From: Phytophthora sp. 'mugwort'
Lineage: Eukaryota; Oomycota; Peronosporomycetes; Peronosporales; Peronosporaceae
Assembly: GCA_033558025.1 (NCBI GenBank)
Contig: JAUCEF010000003.1
Coordinates: 682,001-746,000 of the forward strand
DNA: 64,000 nt
Direction: 5' to 3'
How positions within the stretch are numbered: the first letter of the stretch is position 1; each line of letters opens with the position of its first letter. Of the stretch, positions 11,642-24,223 are shown in pieces. The notes below the pieces were generated by a model. The model was not told the DNA's origin. It searched no databases and saw only the letters and a program-made list of their open reading frames with translations. The position numbers and the translations under genes are program-made.

Positions 11642-11699
11642 AAAATGCTGCAAAAAGGTGGGGTATTCGCCACGCCAGTCCCTGGCAGCGGACTTTAGA

Positions 11700-12772
11700 C
11701 AATGCAAACTTCATAATCTGTGCCGTAAAAGGCACCCCCCGACATCGATCAGCAACGACGGCTGAAATGGTCTTTTTCTTCCCCTTTCGTTTGCGGTAGC
11801 CAAAGATGTCCTCGACAAGCTCGTCTTCGCTAACATCAGGCAGCCGAACACTGAAAAAGTCTAGGTCCCGGCGATTGCTGGCCATGTACGGCTTGAGAAG
11901 GGAGGTGTGGAACACTGGGTGAAATTTTACTCTCGTCGGTTGTTGCAGCCGGTAGTAGTCATGCCCCACCTGCTCGACCACACTGCTGGGGCCAATTCAT
12001 CGTGGCCCCAACTTCTTCCTCGGTCGCCCCAGCATGAAATACGGCTAAACTCGTCGTTGAGAGCAGAACTTGATCTCCAACAACAAATTCTTGAGTTGGT
12101 CGGTTGTGATCGTAATAGTGACACATACGATCTTGGGCAGCTTGAAGCTGCCGGCGAACACGAGCCAAAACGTCTTGTTGCTGCTCCACGAACTCAGCTC
12201 CGAGTCGGAGTTCATCACTCTGTGCCTTTGGAGATTGCAGTGGTAGCCCAGGTGTTGCTGGTAAATAACCGACGTCAGCCTCGAAGGTGGCATACCAATC
12301 GACGCTTGATACCTAGAATTGTATGCAAATTCCGCGAGGGCGATGTATTGATCGCAGTCATCACTATGCTGTTGGCGTACGCACGCAAATAAATTCTCAA
12401 TGGTCTGGTTCACGAGCTCCGTAGCCCCATTTGCTTGTGACGGAACGCCGTAGTTAATGTGTGCGGGGTGCCTATATGATATTAGTAATATCTCACACAG
12501 GTTTGTCCACTGCTCCGACATGAAGTTCGAATCTCTGTCCGAAAGAAGCTCCTCAGGTAGCCCATGAAGCACAAAAATGCGGTCACAATATAATTCAGCA
12601 GTCTCTCGCGTCGTTGCAATGGTCGTTGTCGGCAGGAAATGTGCACGCTTAATTAGTTAGCCGACCAATGACGACCATAATCGCATCGTAGCCACCAATA
12701 GTCTCAGGAAGTGCAACAATGAAATTCATCGCAAGATGCGTCATCTGGCCGCCACCAGTGGCCAAAGGCCGC
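11700..12772 (-). pseudogene. Gypsy A integrase core and C-terminal domain
   Basis: Read on the minus strand, the order is THLAMNFIVALPETIGGYDA (first catalytic Asp region, about 12760-12690), HGLPEELLSDRDSNFMSEQW (second Asp, about 12565-12500) and ANGATELVNQTIENLFACVR (Glu). The C-terminal part follows as HDYYRLQQPTRVKFHPVFHT and SLLKPY (about 11960-11880). Several frame changes and stops are present. The piece ends at LINE sequence on its upstream side. Confidence 0.7.
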
Positions 12773-12776
12773 GATT

Positions 12777-15266
12777 GTCAGCGCGTTCCAGCGGATGATC
12801 AAAACTTTTTTGTGGCATGCACGTTTCACAGCCGAAACACTGGCGGGATGTGCTTGGGTAAATGGGCACATCACAAAGATGCGATGCCAAGCCGGTGGTC
12901 TGGCTATGCCGGACTTACGTCTTGAACTGCTGGCACTGGCTGCCTCTACGGTCAACACCTGGGCATTGGAATCCGCCAAAGGAGCGCTGGTGATCGGGGA
13001 CGTACTGGCCGATCAGACCAAAGGGGAATGCCGGGTAACGTTATTCATATCGCCAATGCAGACACCGCGCCCAACCAGTACAATGCGACTGTAAGAAACC
13101 CTATGGGCCACAGGAGTGGAGGTCTGCAAGAGGCTCTGTGGGGTCGTCCAGCTGGAGCACAAGGGTGATACGGTGAGGGCACTACACTACCTAAGTTACT
13201 TCAATGGGCCGGTGTACAGGTCTGGATGGAACTACAATGTCGATGGACACGACGTCAATGCGAGGCTATATTAGCCAGAGAATCACAGAAATGGAAGAGG
13301 CGAAGCATGGCATATTCTGCAGAGAGTGGCTTCCGTACTTGGTATTATCGGAGCTGCGACTGTGCTCAAAATCAGGCACAATGATAGACCCGAACACACG
13401 TTTTCGAGTGCTGTGTCGACCAGGGAAGCAACTGAAGGAGATAATACACTGGACATGGACGCCTGGCGGCAGTATATTCGTGACGGTGTTACAAAACGCC
13501 CAGTTACGGCGGGGGCGAGACGACAAATAGGATATCTTATGCATCTTATGGTTCTGAATTTCCCGGAAATATTGCGGCCTGGGGCTCACGATGGGCCTAT
13601 TCGGTACAGCACGACGGACACAGCGCACGTTCACATTCAACGTATACTTAATTCGGAGGGGAGAGTGGCCCCGCGACACAATGAGGAAGCGTCGGAGGGG
13701 ATGTCGGTTGTGACGTCGCATCGAGAGCTGGTTGGTGCAATGCAAGAGGACGTAGGAGCATTAACGAAGATCACGGCGGTTCACCCGAATCCGCGCCTGT
13801 CCAGGGTCTGCTTCTGGGCAGGAAAACAGCGATGGGTTATGCCAAGGCACCAGTATAATCAATTACTTGCCACGCATAATGATGCCAAAGGAAAAAGGGA
13901 CGTGAAGGTCAGGGAGACAAAATGGGAAACTTTCAGCCCAGCTGCTGCTAAAGGCTGGCAGGCCTGGCGTGGCCACGACTAAGGAGGATAGTGGGGATCA
14001 ACCCGTGGGGTGAGCAACTCCTGAAACGAATCAAAATTCATACACTGTAACTATACAACCCGGTCTCGGCAGGACTAACCTGTCCATACCGCAATGCGTG
14101 CGGCGGGGAAGAGTAGATCTACACCACGTTTTTTGGATGTGCCCTGCTGCGCTAACGTTGCGTAACATATTGCTGGATAGATGGTAGTCAGCTGGCCCTA
14201 AACTGGATGACTACGAAGAAGCAATCTTCGCGCTAACGCTGCTGACAATACCTAGCGATATACTCACAGCGACAGGAGAAGTCCTTGCAGAACATGATGG
14301 GACCACAATAGCGGCACTGGGGCCGTGATTGATAGACTAACGGAACAGTGCTGTAGTATTGGGGCAGCACAATATCTGCTAGCAGTATGGAAATGGAGGG
14401 TCAAACATTTCGATTTACTCAATGTCATCAGGGAAGGCCATCATAAAGCGGGGCTGGTAACCAGATCACGGAACAGTCACGCGGACATCACGCAGAACAT
14501 ATGCAGGACACTGGACGAAAAACTGAGAATGAACTTAAGCAGGACAATCTGCAGGGTACTGAGCGAGAGTTGGGGGACTCCAGCATCACAGCTCAGACAG
14601 GAGGCAATGTGGGCGGTGGTACTCTTCGCCCCCCCCCCCCCGGGGGGGGGGGGACAGGGTCGCAGGGAATGGGGCCAGCGGTTCTGTAGTGGTGAAAGTG
14701 AATATGAACTCGTGCACAAAGAGTGGTATCCGTGAGCGGACGTACGCATGAAGGGGCGCGGATGTCACCGCAGCTGGCGACACACATCGCGCTGTTACGA
14801 TGGCTACGGGCATGCAAACAATATGGGTGGCGCCAGTCCTAAATAGTAGGAGACGACAGGGATGTCATCCGGCAACAAGCACACCGCAATCCACCCAGAA
14901 CGGGACGGCTTGCAGACGTGTTTGGCAAGGGCGAAGACTCGCCATGCATTCGCAGTGAAGGCATGGACAAACCCTTATAGGGGCCACAACAAGATGGCGA
15001 GGGCGATCATGCAGACGGCATGCAACACCGAGCATTTCATGGACTGGAACGAACTACATGGGGAGGTTTCCCGAAGGCGATTGGCTAAACTGGATCTCGC
15101 CAAGGCAGATGTCGACAGCTGGCTGCATACGATTCGAAATGAAGACCCGATGGGGGCAACAACGGGCACAGTGCAAAACCTGGGATTGGGTCGGGACCAT
15201 GGGTGTCACACAATACCGACCGACAGCCGAACACTGCATACGGCAGGGAACGGGCATCGGCATTAG
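12777..15266 (+). pseudogene. LINE ORF2 C-terminal region, frameshifted
   Basis: 12795-13094 matches the post-RT region of oomycete LINEs (GGLAMPDLRLELLALAA). Around 14080-14190 is a Cys/His motif, PQCVRRGRVDLHHVFWMC, typical of the C-terminal CCHC-like finger of LINE ORF2 proteins. 13326-13982, 14325-14735 (LAVWKWRVKHFDLLNV) and 14862-15266 continue as coherent frames. The frame is broken at several points, including around a C13G12 tract at 14629-14653. The RT catalytic domain is missing, consistent with 5' truncation during target-primed integration. Confidence 0.6.
14629..14653. repeat. C13G12 self-complementary homopolymer tract
   Basis: Thirteen C followed directly by twelve G inside the LINE pseudogene. 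It could form a hairpin or G-quadruplex, and is also a likely assembly or sequencing weak point. Confidence 0.8.
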
Positions 15267-15344
15267 GTGGCGTTAGGAAAACTTAAATGACATTAATGTA
15301 CCCTCAATTCAAAATCAAAGGTGCACCGAATCTCGCTGCAGGGA

Positions 15345-16320
15345 GATCGTAGTAGTCCTGGTAACTTAGTGCTTCTGTCCTTCGTTCTCTAACACACTTC
15401 ACATGACCGAATATAAGCACGGATTTTCTCCATTGACCGCCAATAATAATCTCGCTCCACCAACGGAGTGCACCTCGGTGACCGTAACACCTGGCATTAT
15501 GGAATTTGTACAATAGCGCATCAATTACCTCGGAAATATTCGGCAGCACTAGTCGGCTCGATCATCACTAGGAACGCTGTAGAATATTTGCTTGTTTTTT
15601 TCCTGCTGTATCGCTCGACATGACGCACAAGAGACTTTGCCTCAGTCCCTGCAGAGCTCAACTGCTGTTGGAGGATTGCCGTGAACGGGTCGTCTGTGTA
15701 TCACTCTGTTGCTCCCCCCACAAGACTCGCTAATCCCTGTTCGACACGCTCTCGCACTTGTTTCCGCGTTAACATCACCGCAAGGCTCGATGCATCATGC
15801 ATAAATTCAGGGCGATGTGATATTCCATCGGCCACCGTGTTCTTCTCACCCTTAATGTAGCGAAAAGTAATCGGGTAATCCCTGAGTTCATCGTACCAGC
15901 GTGCGATGCGGCGGTTCCTGAAAACTGTTTCTATCGATCGAGGATCCGTCTCGAAACGGACGCTTTGTCAAGTAGGTACATTCTCCACAAACGAAGTCCA
16001 AATAAAATCGCCAATAGCTATTTCTCACAAATAGAGTAATTTTTATCGACGTCTTTATATTTTCTGCCACCGAACGCTATCAGGTGCTCGCCTACTGCAG
16101 CACCACTGACCTCCTCCTGAAAATGGACGCCACCAATAGCGTGGTAACTAGCATCCATTCGCAGGCTAAATTGCTTGTTGAAGTCAGGGATTGCCAGCAC
16201 TGGGGTTACCGCAATCTTCTCTTTCAGCGATAGAAAGTGTGCTCGTAACTTGTCGCTCCACTCAATCACTCACTTCACTGGTCCTTTTAGCATGTCAAAC
16301 AATGGTACAGCAACGGACGC
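15345..16320 (-). pseudogene. Gypsy A RT end, RNase H and integrase zinc domain
   Basis: On the minus strand, SVAVPLFDMLKGPVK, then a stop, then IEWSDKLRAHFLSLKEKIAV (end of RT/connection). Then LRMDASYHAIGGVHFQEE and KNTVADGISHRPEF (RNase H, about 16170-15790). Then YYWRSMEKIRAYIRSCEVC with RTKDRSTKLPGLL (His/Cys zinc-binding domain of integrase, about 15450-15350). At least three stops are present. Confidence 0.7.
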
Positions 16321-16339
16321 AAAATCAGGTCACTGATGC

Positions 16340-19300
16340 CTTCTTCGCCGCAAAGGCCAAGGCAGGCATGGTGCGGAACTCAAAATCCCCGCACTCGACG
16401 CCAACCTTCTGCGTTCGGAATCCGAACGAGAAGTGGCGTCCGATTCATGCTTTTAATAAGCTGACAGCGCAAGGGTGCCGACACCCATCCCGCAAAAGGA
16501 TGTATTGTTAAACAACATGGCGGGGTGCGAGTTATACAGCGCCCTGGATCTGGTGGACGGATACTACCAGATCCTGATGCGCGAGCGACATCCCGGTCAC
16601 CGCAGTGAGCAACCCGAGCGGTATGCTCTGGGAGTGGCTTGGGATGTCACAGGGCCTGTCTAGTAACCCGGCACTTTCAATCGCCTAGTCACGCAGTCGT
16701 TTAGACCACTGCGTGCGTATGCACAGTCGTACTTCGACGACATCTTCGTCCATAGCTGTGTCGACGCAGGCAAGACGGCTATGGAGGTGGATTTTGAGCA
16801 CCTCTGTCGAGTATTTGGAAGTCATGAGAACGAACAAGCGCTATGCCAACATCGACAAGTGAGTCTTCGCGGCGCAAGAGATCAAAGTTCTCGGTTGCTT
16901 CGTTAGCAACGTCGGCGTTCGAGCCGACCCGGAGAAGGTCAAGGCCATTTTCGGCTTGGTCAACGCCAACATCACAGAAGGACCTGACGAAGTGGCAGGG
17001 CTAGTCCAACAACCCCCCCCCAAGTACAGTGAAGGGTAGGCGGGTCTGGCTAGACCCTTGTCGGATCTTCTGAAGAAGGATACCGACTGTACTGGGGGCG
17101 TGAGCACCAGGAAGCCTTTGACAATGTCAAGGCAAGCCTTCAGAAGGCGCCTGTCATGGCACTGCCGGACGAGACGAAGCCGTTCAGCGTCGTCTGCGAT
17201 GCGTCCGATTATGCAATCGGATGTGCATTGCTGCAGCACGATGCTGCAGAAAGTGAATGAGTGATCTCGTTTCAGTCTAGGCAGCTCAAGACTGCCGAAC
17301 GGAACTACCCCGTTCATGACAAGGAGCTGCTTGCCATGAAGTACGCCCTTGTCAAGTTTTGGGTGCACCTCCTGGGCTCCCAGCCCTTTGTGATCTACAC
17401 AGATCATGCATCCTTACGGACGGCGACAAATTTGTCCCATTGTTTTTTGTTCCAAAGGATGGCGAGGTGGCTGTCCTTCTTCGCGGAATAAAACTTCCGC
17501 GTCGAGTTCAAGCCTGTCAATCTCAACTTGATTGCGGATGCGTTGTCACGCAGGCCGGACTATGAGCTGGCGCACATAAGCCGTGACACTTCCGATCTAT
17601 ACGATCCGATACGCATGGCGTATCGGGGCGACGAAGCCCTGGCACCTCTGGTGCGTTCCTGGACGCTGGCAAGGAAACCAAGGCCGAATGGCTCACGCCA
17701 CGTCAGAAATTCCGGCTGCATCGATACGAGTGGGCCGATGGCCTGCTCTACTATCGAGTGGACCCCCATGAATCCCCTCGGGTAGTCGTACCAAACGACG
17801 AGGATCTCAGGTTTGATATTCTACAGGAGGCGCACGATGCGCCGTCCAGCGGTCACTTGGGCCGCGAGAAGACCTTCCAATCGGTCTCTCAGTACTTGTG
17901 GTGGGTCCACATGTACAAGTGGGTCGCACAGTCCATGAAGACATGTGAAACATGTCAGGGGGTGAAACCGTCGGTCACGCATCGGCTCCTTTGCAGAGCC
18001 TGCCCGTTCCAGCGGACTGCTGGAAGTCGATGGGTCTGGATTTCATCTTCGGACTTCCAGCCGACGGTCACGGAAACACCGGCATCTTGGTGTTCGTGTG
18101 CCGTCTGAGCAAGATGGTGCGTCTTGCTCCGGGCAAAAACACAATGACCAGGGAACAGGCTGCGAAGCTGTTCCTGGATGGCGTTTTCCGCCATCATGGT
18201 TTGCCGAGACAATTGTCTCGGATCGTGACCCGCGGATTACCGCTGCGTTCTGGCTAACGCTGCTCCAGCTACTTGGACCAAGGCTGCACATGTCCACTGC
18301 CGATCATCCTCAGACGGATGGGCGACGGAGCTTGCCAACCAAGTGCTTGAGGACACTCTACGCAGTGTCTGTGCGGAGGCTCCTCCCACTTGGTCAGAAT
18401 GCCTGCCAGTAGTTGAGTTTGCACTTAACAATGCGGTTCACGCATCGGCCGGGAATACCCCGTTCTTTGCTGAATAGTTCCGCCATCCACGGGCGCCTCT
18501 CACGTTACGAGGAAGCACCCCGTCTTCAGTTCTAACTGGGGGGAGACGCTCGGAATGCGCATTCCTCCCAGATCTCAGAGATGAGGCCGGTTTCTTGCGA
18601 AACAAGTAGTCTTTTATAGACACCAGACTGAATATAATCACCGTGCCCGTGATGCCATAACAGCGGCACAGGCCAAACAAAAGGAGTACTCTGACAAGAA
18701 CGGAAGAGGAAACTAAAATGTGCTTAAGGTGGGTGAATTAGTCTTACTAGACACTAGAAACTTGCCACGCGCCAAGGTAAGTTCCGTTGGAAGCAAAAAG
18801 CTGAAGCACCGCTTCATTGGACCCTTCGCGGTCCTGGCCAGGCATGGTGCGGCATATACCATTGGCCTGTCTAAATCGATGACGACCCACCCGACGTTCT
18901 AGCTGTGCCGCCTGAAGCGGTACCAGGACTCGCGGGCTCGCAGCCCCCAGCTCTTCTAAGCGAGGTTGCGACTCTTCTCTCTGAAGGCCCCAGATCAAAA
19001 GCCCAGGTCCCCTACGGGGTCCCGCAAGGGGCCCAATACGGAGGAAAACCCGGCTGCATACAACGAATATGAGCCATACTGATTCGTCTGGGAGTACGCA
19101 AGAGGCGCTCCCGCCTGGGACACAGGCTGCCAAAGGTCCCGAAAGAGAGACAACTCCCGTTAGACTCGGTCCATAGATGCCCAAAAGGCATCCAGACGTG
19201 GAAGATCTCGTCCATGTCATTAGTTCGACGGTCGACCCGTCCTTCGAGGGCCGTCGCCGGCCAGACGATTCACGTCGTCACGAATCGGCCCAAGAAACCC

Positions 19301-19690
19301 AACTCTCCCGGCCTGGGCGGCAGCAACCCCGTTCTCACCAAGTCTAAGCACAATATCAAGCGCAAGGACTTGAAGACGGAGAGCGGTGCCTTCAACGACA
19401 CGAGGTGGAGCCGAAGGCAGCACAACAGGTCCTGCGCCGGATCGGAGGGGCGCGCCTCATATTCGTACTCGTTCGAGGGCACGCCGCCTCTCCTCGACCG
19501 TAATGTGGAAACGCTCTACCACGCGGAGCGTGTGCTCCAGCAGCTGCGCGCTCACTGGCAGCGCCAGCTCCGTGTGAAGTGGAGGGGGTACTCAGAGGCT
19601 GAGTGGCTCCTGGGGCCGTGCGAACGGCTCCAAGCTGTGCCCGAAGACTGTCGCGATCTGAGAACAGAATCGACGGCGGCTTCTTCGTAA
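16340..19690 (+). pseudogene. Gypsy B pol: RT, RNase H, integrase, chromodomain
   Basis: RT: SPHSTPTFCVRNPNEKWRPI, then LDLVDGYYQILMRE and the YFDD catalytic box at 16730-16741. RNase H: VVCDASDYAIG near 17190 and VIYTDHASLRTAT near 17400. Integrase: zinc domain SSGHLGREKTFQS with TCETCQGVKPS (about 17850-17970), core DFIFGLPADGHGNTG (about 18030) and SDRDPRITAAFW (about 18220). The C-terminal domain is KHRFIGPFAVLARHGAAY (about 18800). A chromodomain-like segment follows (QLRVKWRGYSEAEWLLGPCE, about 19570-19630), which in this class steers integration to chromatin. At least six frame breaks are present. Confidence 0.8.
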
Positions 19691-21015
19691 GTAGTTCGGG
19701 CTTTCTTGCCCGAACGGGGTGTTGTCGTAGAACCAAGACCATACCCGCGCTCATCATGAGCGCTAGAAGCGGGATGCTTCTGCAGTTCCTGAAAGAGTGT
19801 CGTTTGACTATCACATGGGCAAACGCAATGCGGAGATCCCGGAGGTCAAGGCTGGCATCCAGGGTGAGATCCTGCCGGAGAACCCCGAGTTGTCCTTGTG
19901 AGCAGCGCGTAGCTGCCCACTTCCAAAAGACGGCCTCGGCCTCCTGGAAAGAGTTACAGGGTTTGGTCATCATGGCAGGATAGCCACACACAGGTCCAGT
20001 CCCGACCGGAGCTCTGGCTTCTTTCGCCGGCCCGTGAACGCCTTAAGCGGGATGTTATTGCGGTGCCAGAAGCACGCATCGAGCAATTCTCACGTTTCAA
20101 ACAGGGGCTGTTTGGCCACCAGGTGGCGCTCATAAGCGCCTCGAGAAGAACGACCACCGAGAAGCTCTCGAGGCGGCTGGGGCTGACCCATGTAGGCGTC
20201 GGCTCCATCCGACACCTGAGGAGGGAAGTACACAGGAGCGTAATGCGGTCCCCACGGACGGGAGAGGAATACTTCACAGGCGACCGAGCTGCCGGGGCTC
20301 GCACTCCCTTCTGACAACCAGCCTGATACTCCGACGGCTGCGCGTCGAGATCGTTAACCGATCTCTCGACCGACTCGGCCCTCTTCCTCCTCACCGGAAG
20401 AAGAGCTGAAGAGGCCCTTGTTCGTGTACGTGATTCTCCCATACCTTTCATAGAGTGGAAATAGAGAAGCAACCCTCCGCTTATGACTGACCTCCGAGGC
20501 TGCTGCAGCTTTCACAACCTTGACACGGGAAGCTGCCTCAGCGAGCGTCAAGTTCTTGACCGGAAAACGATGATTCTCTTCGTCCTCCTTGGGTGAGCAT
20601 GGGCTCCCCTGACGCTCGGTGTCTTCGCCGCGTCGCCATCGTGTCCATAATGTCTAGACAGCGGGGTACGGAACCCAGGCGAGTCCGACTGACTCGGGTC
20701 GCCGATAGACCCTTTGACGAGCGGGATCTCGTTATCGCTTAGGACATGGGAGACTCATCCGAGTCGTCATAGTCCACGAGGAGCTCAGGGTCCTCCTCAT
20801 GCGGTTCAGGCACATTGGTGGTCACATTGGATGCCACCTTCGTGAATCCCTTAGCGGTCGAGCCTTTACCAGACGGCTAGAGCTCTTAGCCTGCTTCTTG
20901 GAGGCAACAGGCTTGGAAGGCGCTTTCGCACCGGCGCCAGACCAATGCGAAAATTGGTGAGTGAAAGGTGGCGACTTCCTTTCACTCGCACCGGATGGAC
21001 CAAAGTGAGGGGGGA
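19691..21015 (+). other. 3' internal region of gypsy B between chromodomain and LTR
   Basis: About 1.3 kb lies between the chromodomain and the LTR. Short coherent plus frames exist (AGIQGEILPENPELS near 19855-19900; RDVIAVPEARIEQFSRFKQG near 20050-20110), but no domain is recognised and stops are frequent. A polypurine-like stretch, GTGAGGGGGGA, sits just before the LTR at 21005-21015 and could be the plus-strand primer site. Confidence 0.45.
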
Positions 21016-21376
21016 TGTAACGGGCTACATAAAGAGTGTCAAGTCACTCTTCAGAATGGTGTACTTAAATACCCTAAGTGATGTCGCTAACATCACTATG
21101 ACGTCGACGATAATGACGGCACGGATAGGTACCATATATATGGTAGAAACACCTCAGAGCCACTCAATAGGTAACATCTAGGGTACTTTATAGGTGACTA
21201 ATAGTTAGTATGTAGACGCATTAAAGGGGTCACCCTATAAAGGTATTCAGTCTTATATCTACCTAGTTTGGTAATAGTTCCCATACCAGGGACTTGCGAA
21301 CTGCCGTTCACTGAGAGTTTGTATACTCTCCGGAAGTAACGCTTCCTGTGCGCAAGGTGTTGTGTGCCCCGTCACA
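21016..21376 (+). repeat. 3' LTR of gypsy B (361 bp)
   Basis: Starts TGTAACGGG and ends CCCGTCACA, short imperfect inverted repeats with the canonical TG...CA ends. It aligns along its length with LTRs at 48133-48662 (reverse) and 57237-57833, apart from an insertion in each of those. It is the smallest version and so probably the ancestral LTR length. Confidence 0.85.
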
Positions 21377-21442
21377 ATGTAAATGACCAATCACACCAGC
21401 TCAAATATCATGCTGTCGGATGAAAAGGTAAGTTTCCTTGAA

Positions 21443-24219
21443 CCCTTTCACTACCAGAGAATTTTTAGAGGCCCGCTGCGGGATTGTAATTCCACCAATC
21501 AGCTGCGTAAATCGATCAATGGGCTGTCGTGGCGCTGCTCTCCTTGTTCGGCACGGTACTACCAAATTTGTAAATCCAATCTCAGATGATGGCCAACAGC
21601 AAGAAAGCCCCACAACATGCAGCTTTTGCGGCGATGCGCCGTAGGAATGGGACCAGTACGGACAAGCTATCTTTGTCAGCAGGATTCTGATGCTGACGCT
21701 AAGGCGGGGGAGGGAGAGACTGTCTTTCCGCCACATGAAGTGGGCGATGTGACAGTTATAAACGGCCGTCTATGCCGGACGACACGCGCCGACGTCCCGT
21801 TCTGCCTGGCCAAAGAGATCACTCTCCTCAACAGCATCGTCAGGTACTATTTGCTTACTCTCTACCTGCGTCTATAGAAGCTCTAGTTGATCTAATTACG
21901 TGATCGTTTTGTTCTTCTTTAGCCGAGTGTATACCGCCGAGTCTCCTGTCGCGGCATCACAAACAGCATCCACGGCTGTGCGGACAGTCAGCGCCGTGGA
22001 CAGGAGTGCATCTCTGTAGTGGAAAGCGCTGGAACAGGTGACGAGGAAGCATCTGTGCCAGCCCGTGCAGCCGAAACGAGGTTTTTTGGCGAACCCTCTC
22101 AGCTAGTAAAGATAACATGTAAGCATGTAAGCCTTCCCCCTGATTGCTTCATTGAGTTATGTGTGGAGTATTTGCGTGGCGCTGATGATAGCGTCCACGA
22201 CGCCTGTAATTGATTTGTTTGGAGCAGGCTTACGGCGACGCTCTTTCTCCAGTCGAACGCGTTGTACTGCCGTCAGTGTTTCCGCCACTCGCTGCTAGAA
22301 GTTGCGCAGACTGGCCCGCGTAGCATCTTGGCCGGCGACCTTTTGAACAGCGTGAACGCATTGATTAGCGCAAGATCCAGCGCCCAAGTCAAGATGCTCA
22401 TCGAGAGCCTCTTTCCCTTTCGACAAATAAGATTTGAGCTCCTCAGTTGATCTACTCTATCCACGCCGTTCATGAAAAGATTGTACGCGACTACCATTGC
22501 GGGTACTTGGCAGGTTTGCCGATGCATCACTCGGTTTGTTGTCCAGCGCCGAAACGGTGCGAGACCACGACAAAGCCATATCGCCTCCGACGAATTGCCA
22601 GGAAGCACGCGCTGCGACGGAGTCCCAACCAAATCTTTTGTGTAGAAGATTACGGTGTGTTTGTCTCGAAAGCCACTGTATCCAGCGTTGACCACTACAG
22701 CCATCGGTGCCGTATACGCGGTATACATGCGGTAGCAACTTCTGGGCTCGTTTATGCTTCTCTTGAACCTTTCAGAGCCGGGTGCCATGTCTACAGCAGC
22801 AACAAGCTCCTAACCTTCTGCAGCGTCAACTCGCGCTTAGACCGCCTCCAATGTAGCAGCATTCCACTTGCCTTGTAATGAAATCCTGACAGTTCATAAC
22901 ATCCACATTTCACCGAACACCATGATAGTCTTTGCGAGGTTGTGCCTCGTATAGAAGTTATCACAGACAAGCAGTCGATGAATGTCTGTTGCCGCATGCT
23001 GCTTTGTCACGTGCCCGCACATCGCCACCCACAATGCGCTCGGGTCTTTGCGGTTGATCGGAATATCCCCGCGATCGACTGTCCTGAGCAATGGTGTCCG
23101 AAAACCATTCACATAGCGTTATGCTGGCGAAGGCCTCGTTCGATTACCAGACCCGTTGTCGCACACAGAAGAGACATACAAGCTTTTCAAACCCCATCAC
23201 CGCGTAGAAGGGCACGCCATACTTGTCGGGATTGGACGGTAAGAATGTCTTAGCAGAGCGCGTTTTCGTTTGCACAGTATTCTCGTCTAAGCTGACAGCA
23301 CCGACTGGAACAGCAATTGAGACAAACTTCTCCTGAATCTGGGCCATCCGTCGCCAACTGTGCCACAACGGGTCTAGCTCACGCTGTCCGGCGGGGACGC
23401 TCCCAGGTGCGTGAACCTGAAAGCGAGACCGAATGCTTTCAAACCCGGTTGCTTGCCATAGTCAACGCAAAGTTGGATTGGCCGATGAAGAGATTTTGCG
23501 ACCTCAGCTCTTTGATCTCCGTGACGGGGTTGAAGCTCATAGGAATCGCTAATCCAATGTAAGCGTGAATTTCAAATTCCGTAGCCTTGATCTTCCCCTT
23601 CTCCTTGAGTGGTTTGTTTGTCCAGAACTGCAATGAGGTTCGGAACTCCCGTGTGCAGAAAAAAAAGAACGAGAAGAGCCCCATATTGCCGAGGTCTTTG
23701 TAAGCAGCTTTGACCTCTATGTCGCGGATTATGTGGAGGCCTCTGGCCTGTATGATGCGGTCGACGTATTCGTTGCCAGTTCCACGTTGTGCCTACGGAG
23801 TTGCGGCAACTGGCTGCTCTGCCTCGCTGTCAGATTCAGTTGCAGCAGCGCCCTCTTCGTCTGGCTCCTCTTCAAGTCCGTCGTCGAACTCTTCCATGTC
23901 CGACGACTCGAACTCCCAGTCGGCGCCGTCGTCGTCGTTGTTCAGGAGTTCCGCGATGTCCATCGTCGAGATGCTGGTGTTGTTGCTAGAAGAATGCAAA
24001 TCGTCTACAGGATTGGCGAGTGGTGGAGACGCTAGTATCGAACTATTGTGACCTCTACTGTACTGTAAACCATAGAGCACCACTGTGGTCCTCTTAGCCG
24101 TGTGCGGTGTATCCTGCGCCTGAAGAGCAGACTTTTAGCCAATGAAAGATCGACCTGCACGTCGGTAGAGGACCACTGCGGACCTGTAGGCCTAGTCAAA
24201 TTTTCTGATAGTGAAAGGG
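21443..24219 (-). mobile_element. piggyBac-like DNA transposon, decayed
   Basis: A 2777-bp element. The left end is CCCTTTCACTACCAGAGAAT and the right end reads, reversed, CCCTTTCACTATCAGAAAAT. The right flank is TTAA (24220-24223), the left flank TGAA (21439-21442), consistent with a TTAA target with one mutation. Transposase remnants lie on the minus strand. An inverted subterminal motif (GTGGTCCTCT / AGAGGACCAC) occurs near 24080-24170. Confidence 0.85.
22270..24083 (-). pseudogene. piggyBac-type transposase with all three catalytic Asp motifs but broken frames
   Basis: The acidic N-terminus is at 24083-23793 (Asp/Glu-rich, EEFDDGLEEEPDEEGAAATE). The first catalytic motif, GAVSLDENTVQTKTRSAKTF, has Asp near 23287. 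The second, HRLLVCDNFYTRHNLAKT, has Asp near 22962. The third, YNLFMNGVDRVDQLRSS, has Asp near 22461. These match the DDD arrangement of the family in order and spacing. The pieces are in different frames, so it is inactive. The Cys-rich C-terminal domain was not recognised with confidence downstream of 22270. Confidence 0.8.
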
Positions 24220-24223
24220 TTAA

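Larger units (their letters stand above)
12772..15300 (+). mobile_element. 5'-truncated LINE (non-LTR retrotransposon) inserted in gypsy A
   Basis: Plus-strand remnants are of the C-terminal part of an RT-bearing LINE ORF. The left edge is where the integrase frame of gypsy A stops and IVSAFQRMIKTFLWHARF begins. The right edge lies between the last LINE-like frame (15266) and the resumption of gypsy A near 15345. No clear poly-A tail or target duplication was found by eye, so the 3' limit is approximate. Confidence 0.65.
11670..16320 (-). mobile_element. Ty3/gypsy fragment A, split by a LINE insertion
   Basis: On the minus strand, RT end/RNase H/integrase zinc domain (16320-15345) and integrase core/C-terminus (12772-11700) read in the correct order but are separated by about 2.5 kb of plus-strand LINE sequence. 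No LTR was recognised. The right end meets the plus-strand gypsy element B near 16320. The left end overlaps or abuts the YR gene end near 11650-11700. Confidence 0.75.
16320..21376 (+). mobile_element. Ty3/gypsy chromodomain element B, 5'-truncated, with 3' LTR
   Basis: The element runs from the N-terminal part of RT through RNase H, integrase and chromodomain to a 361-bp LTR at 21016-21376. The 5' LTR, gag and protease are absent; sequence enters mid-pol next to gypsy A. It belongs to the same LTR family as the elements at 45.1-48.7 and 57.2-60.4 kb, because their LTRs align along their length. Multiple stops and frameshifts make it inactive. Confidence 0.8.
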
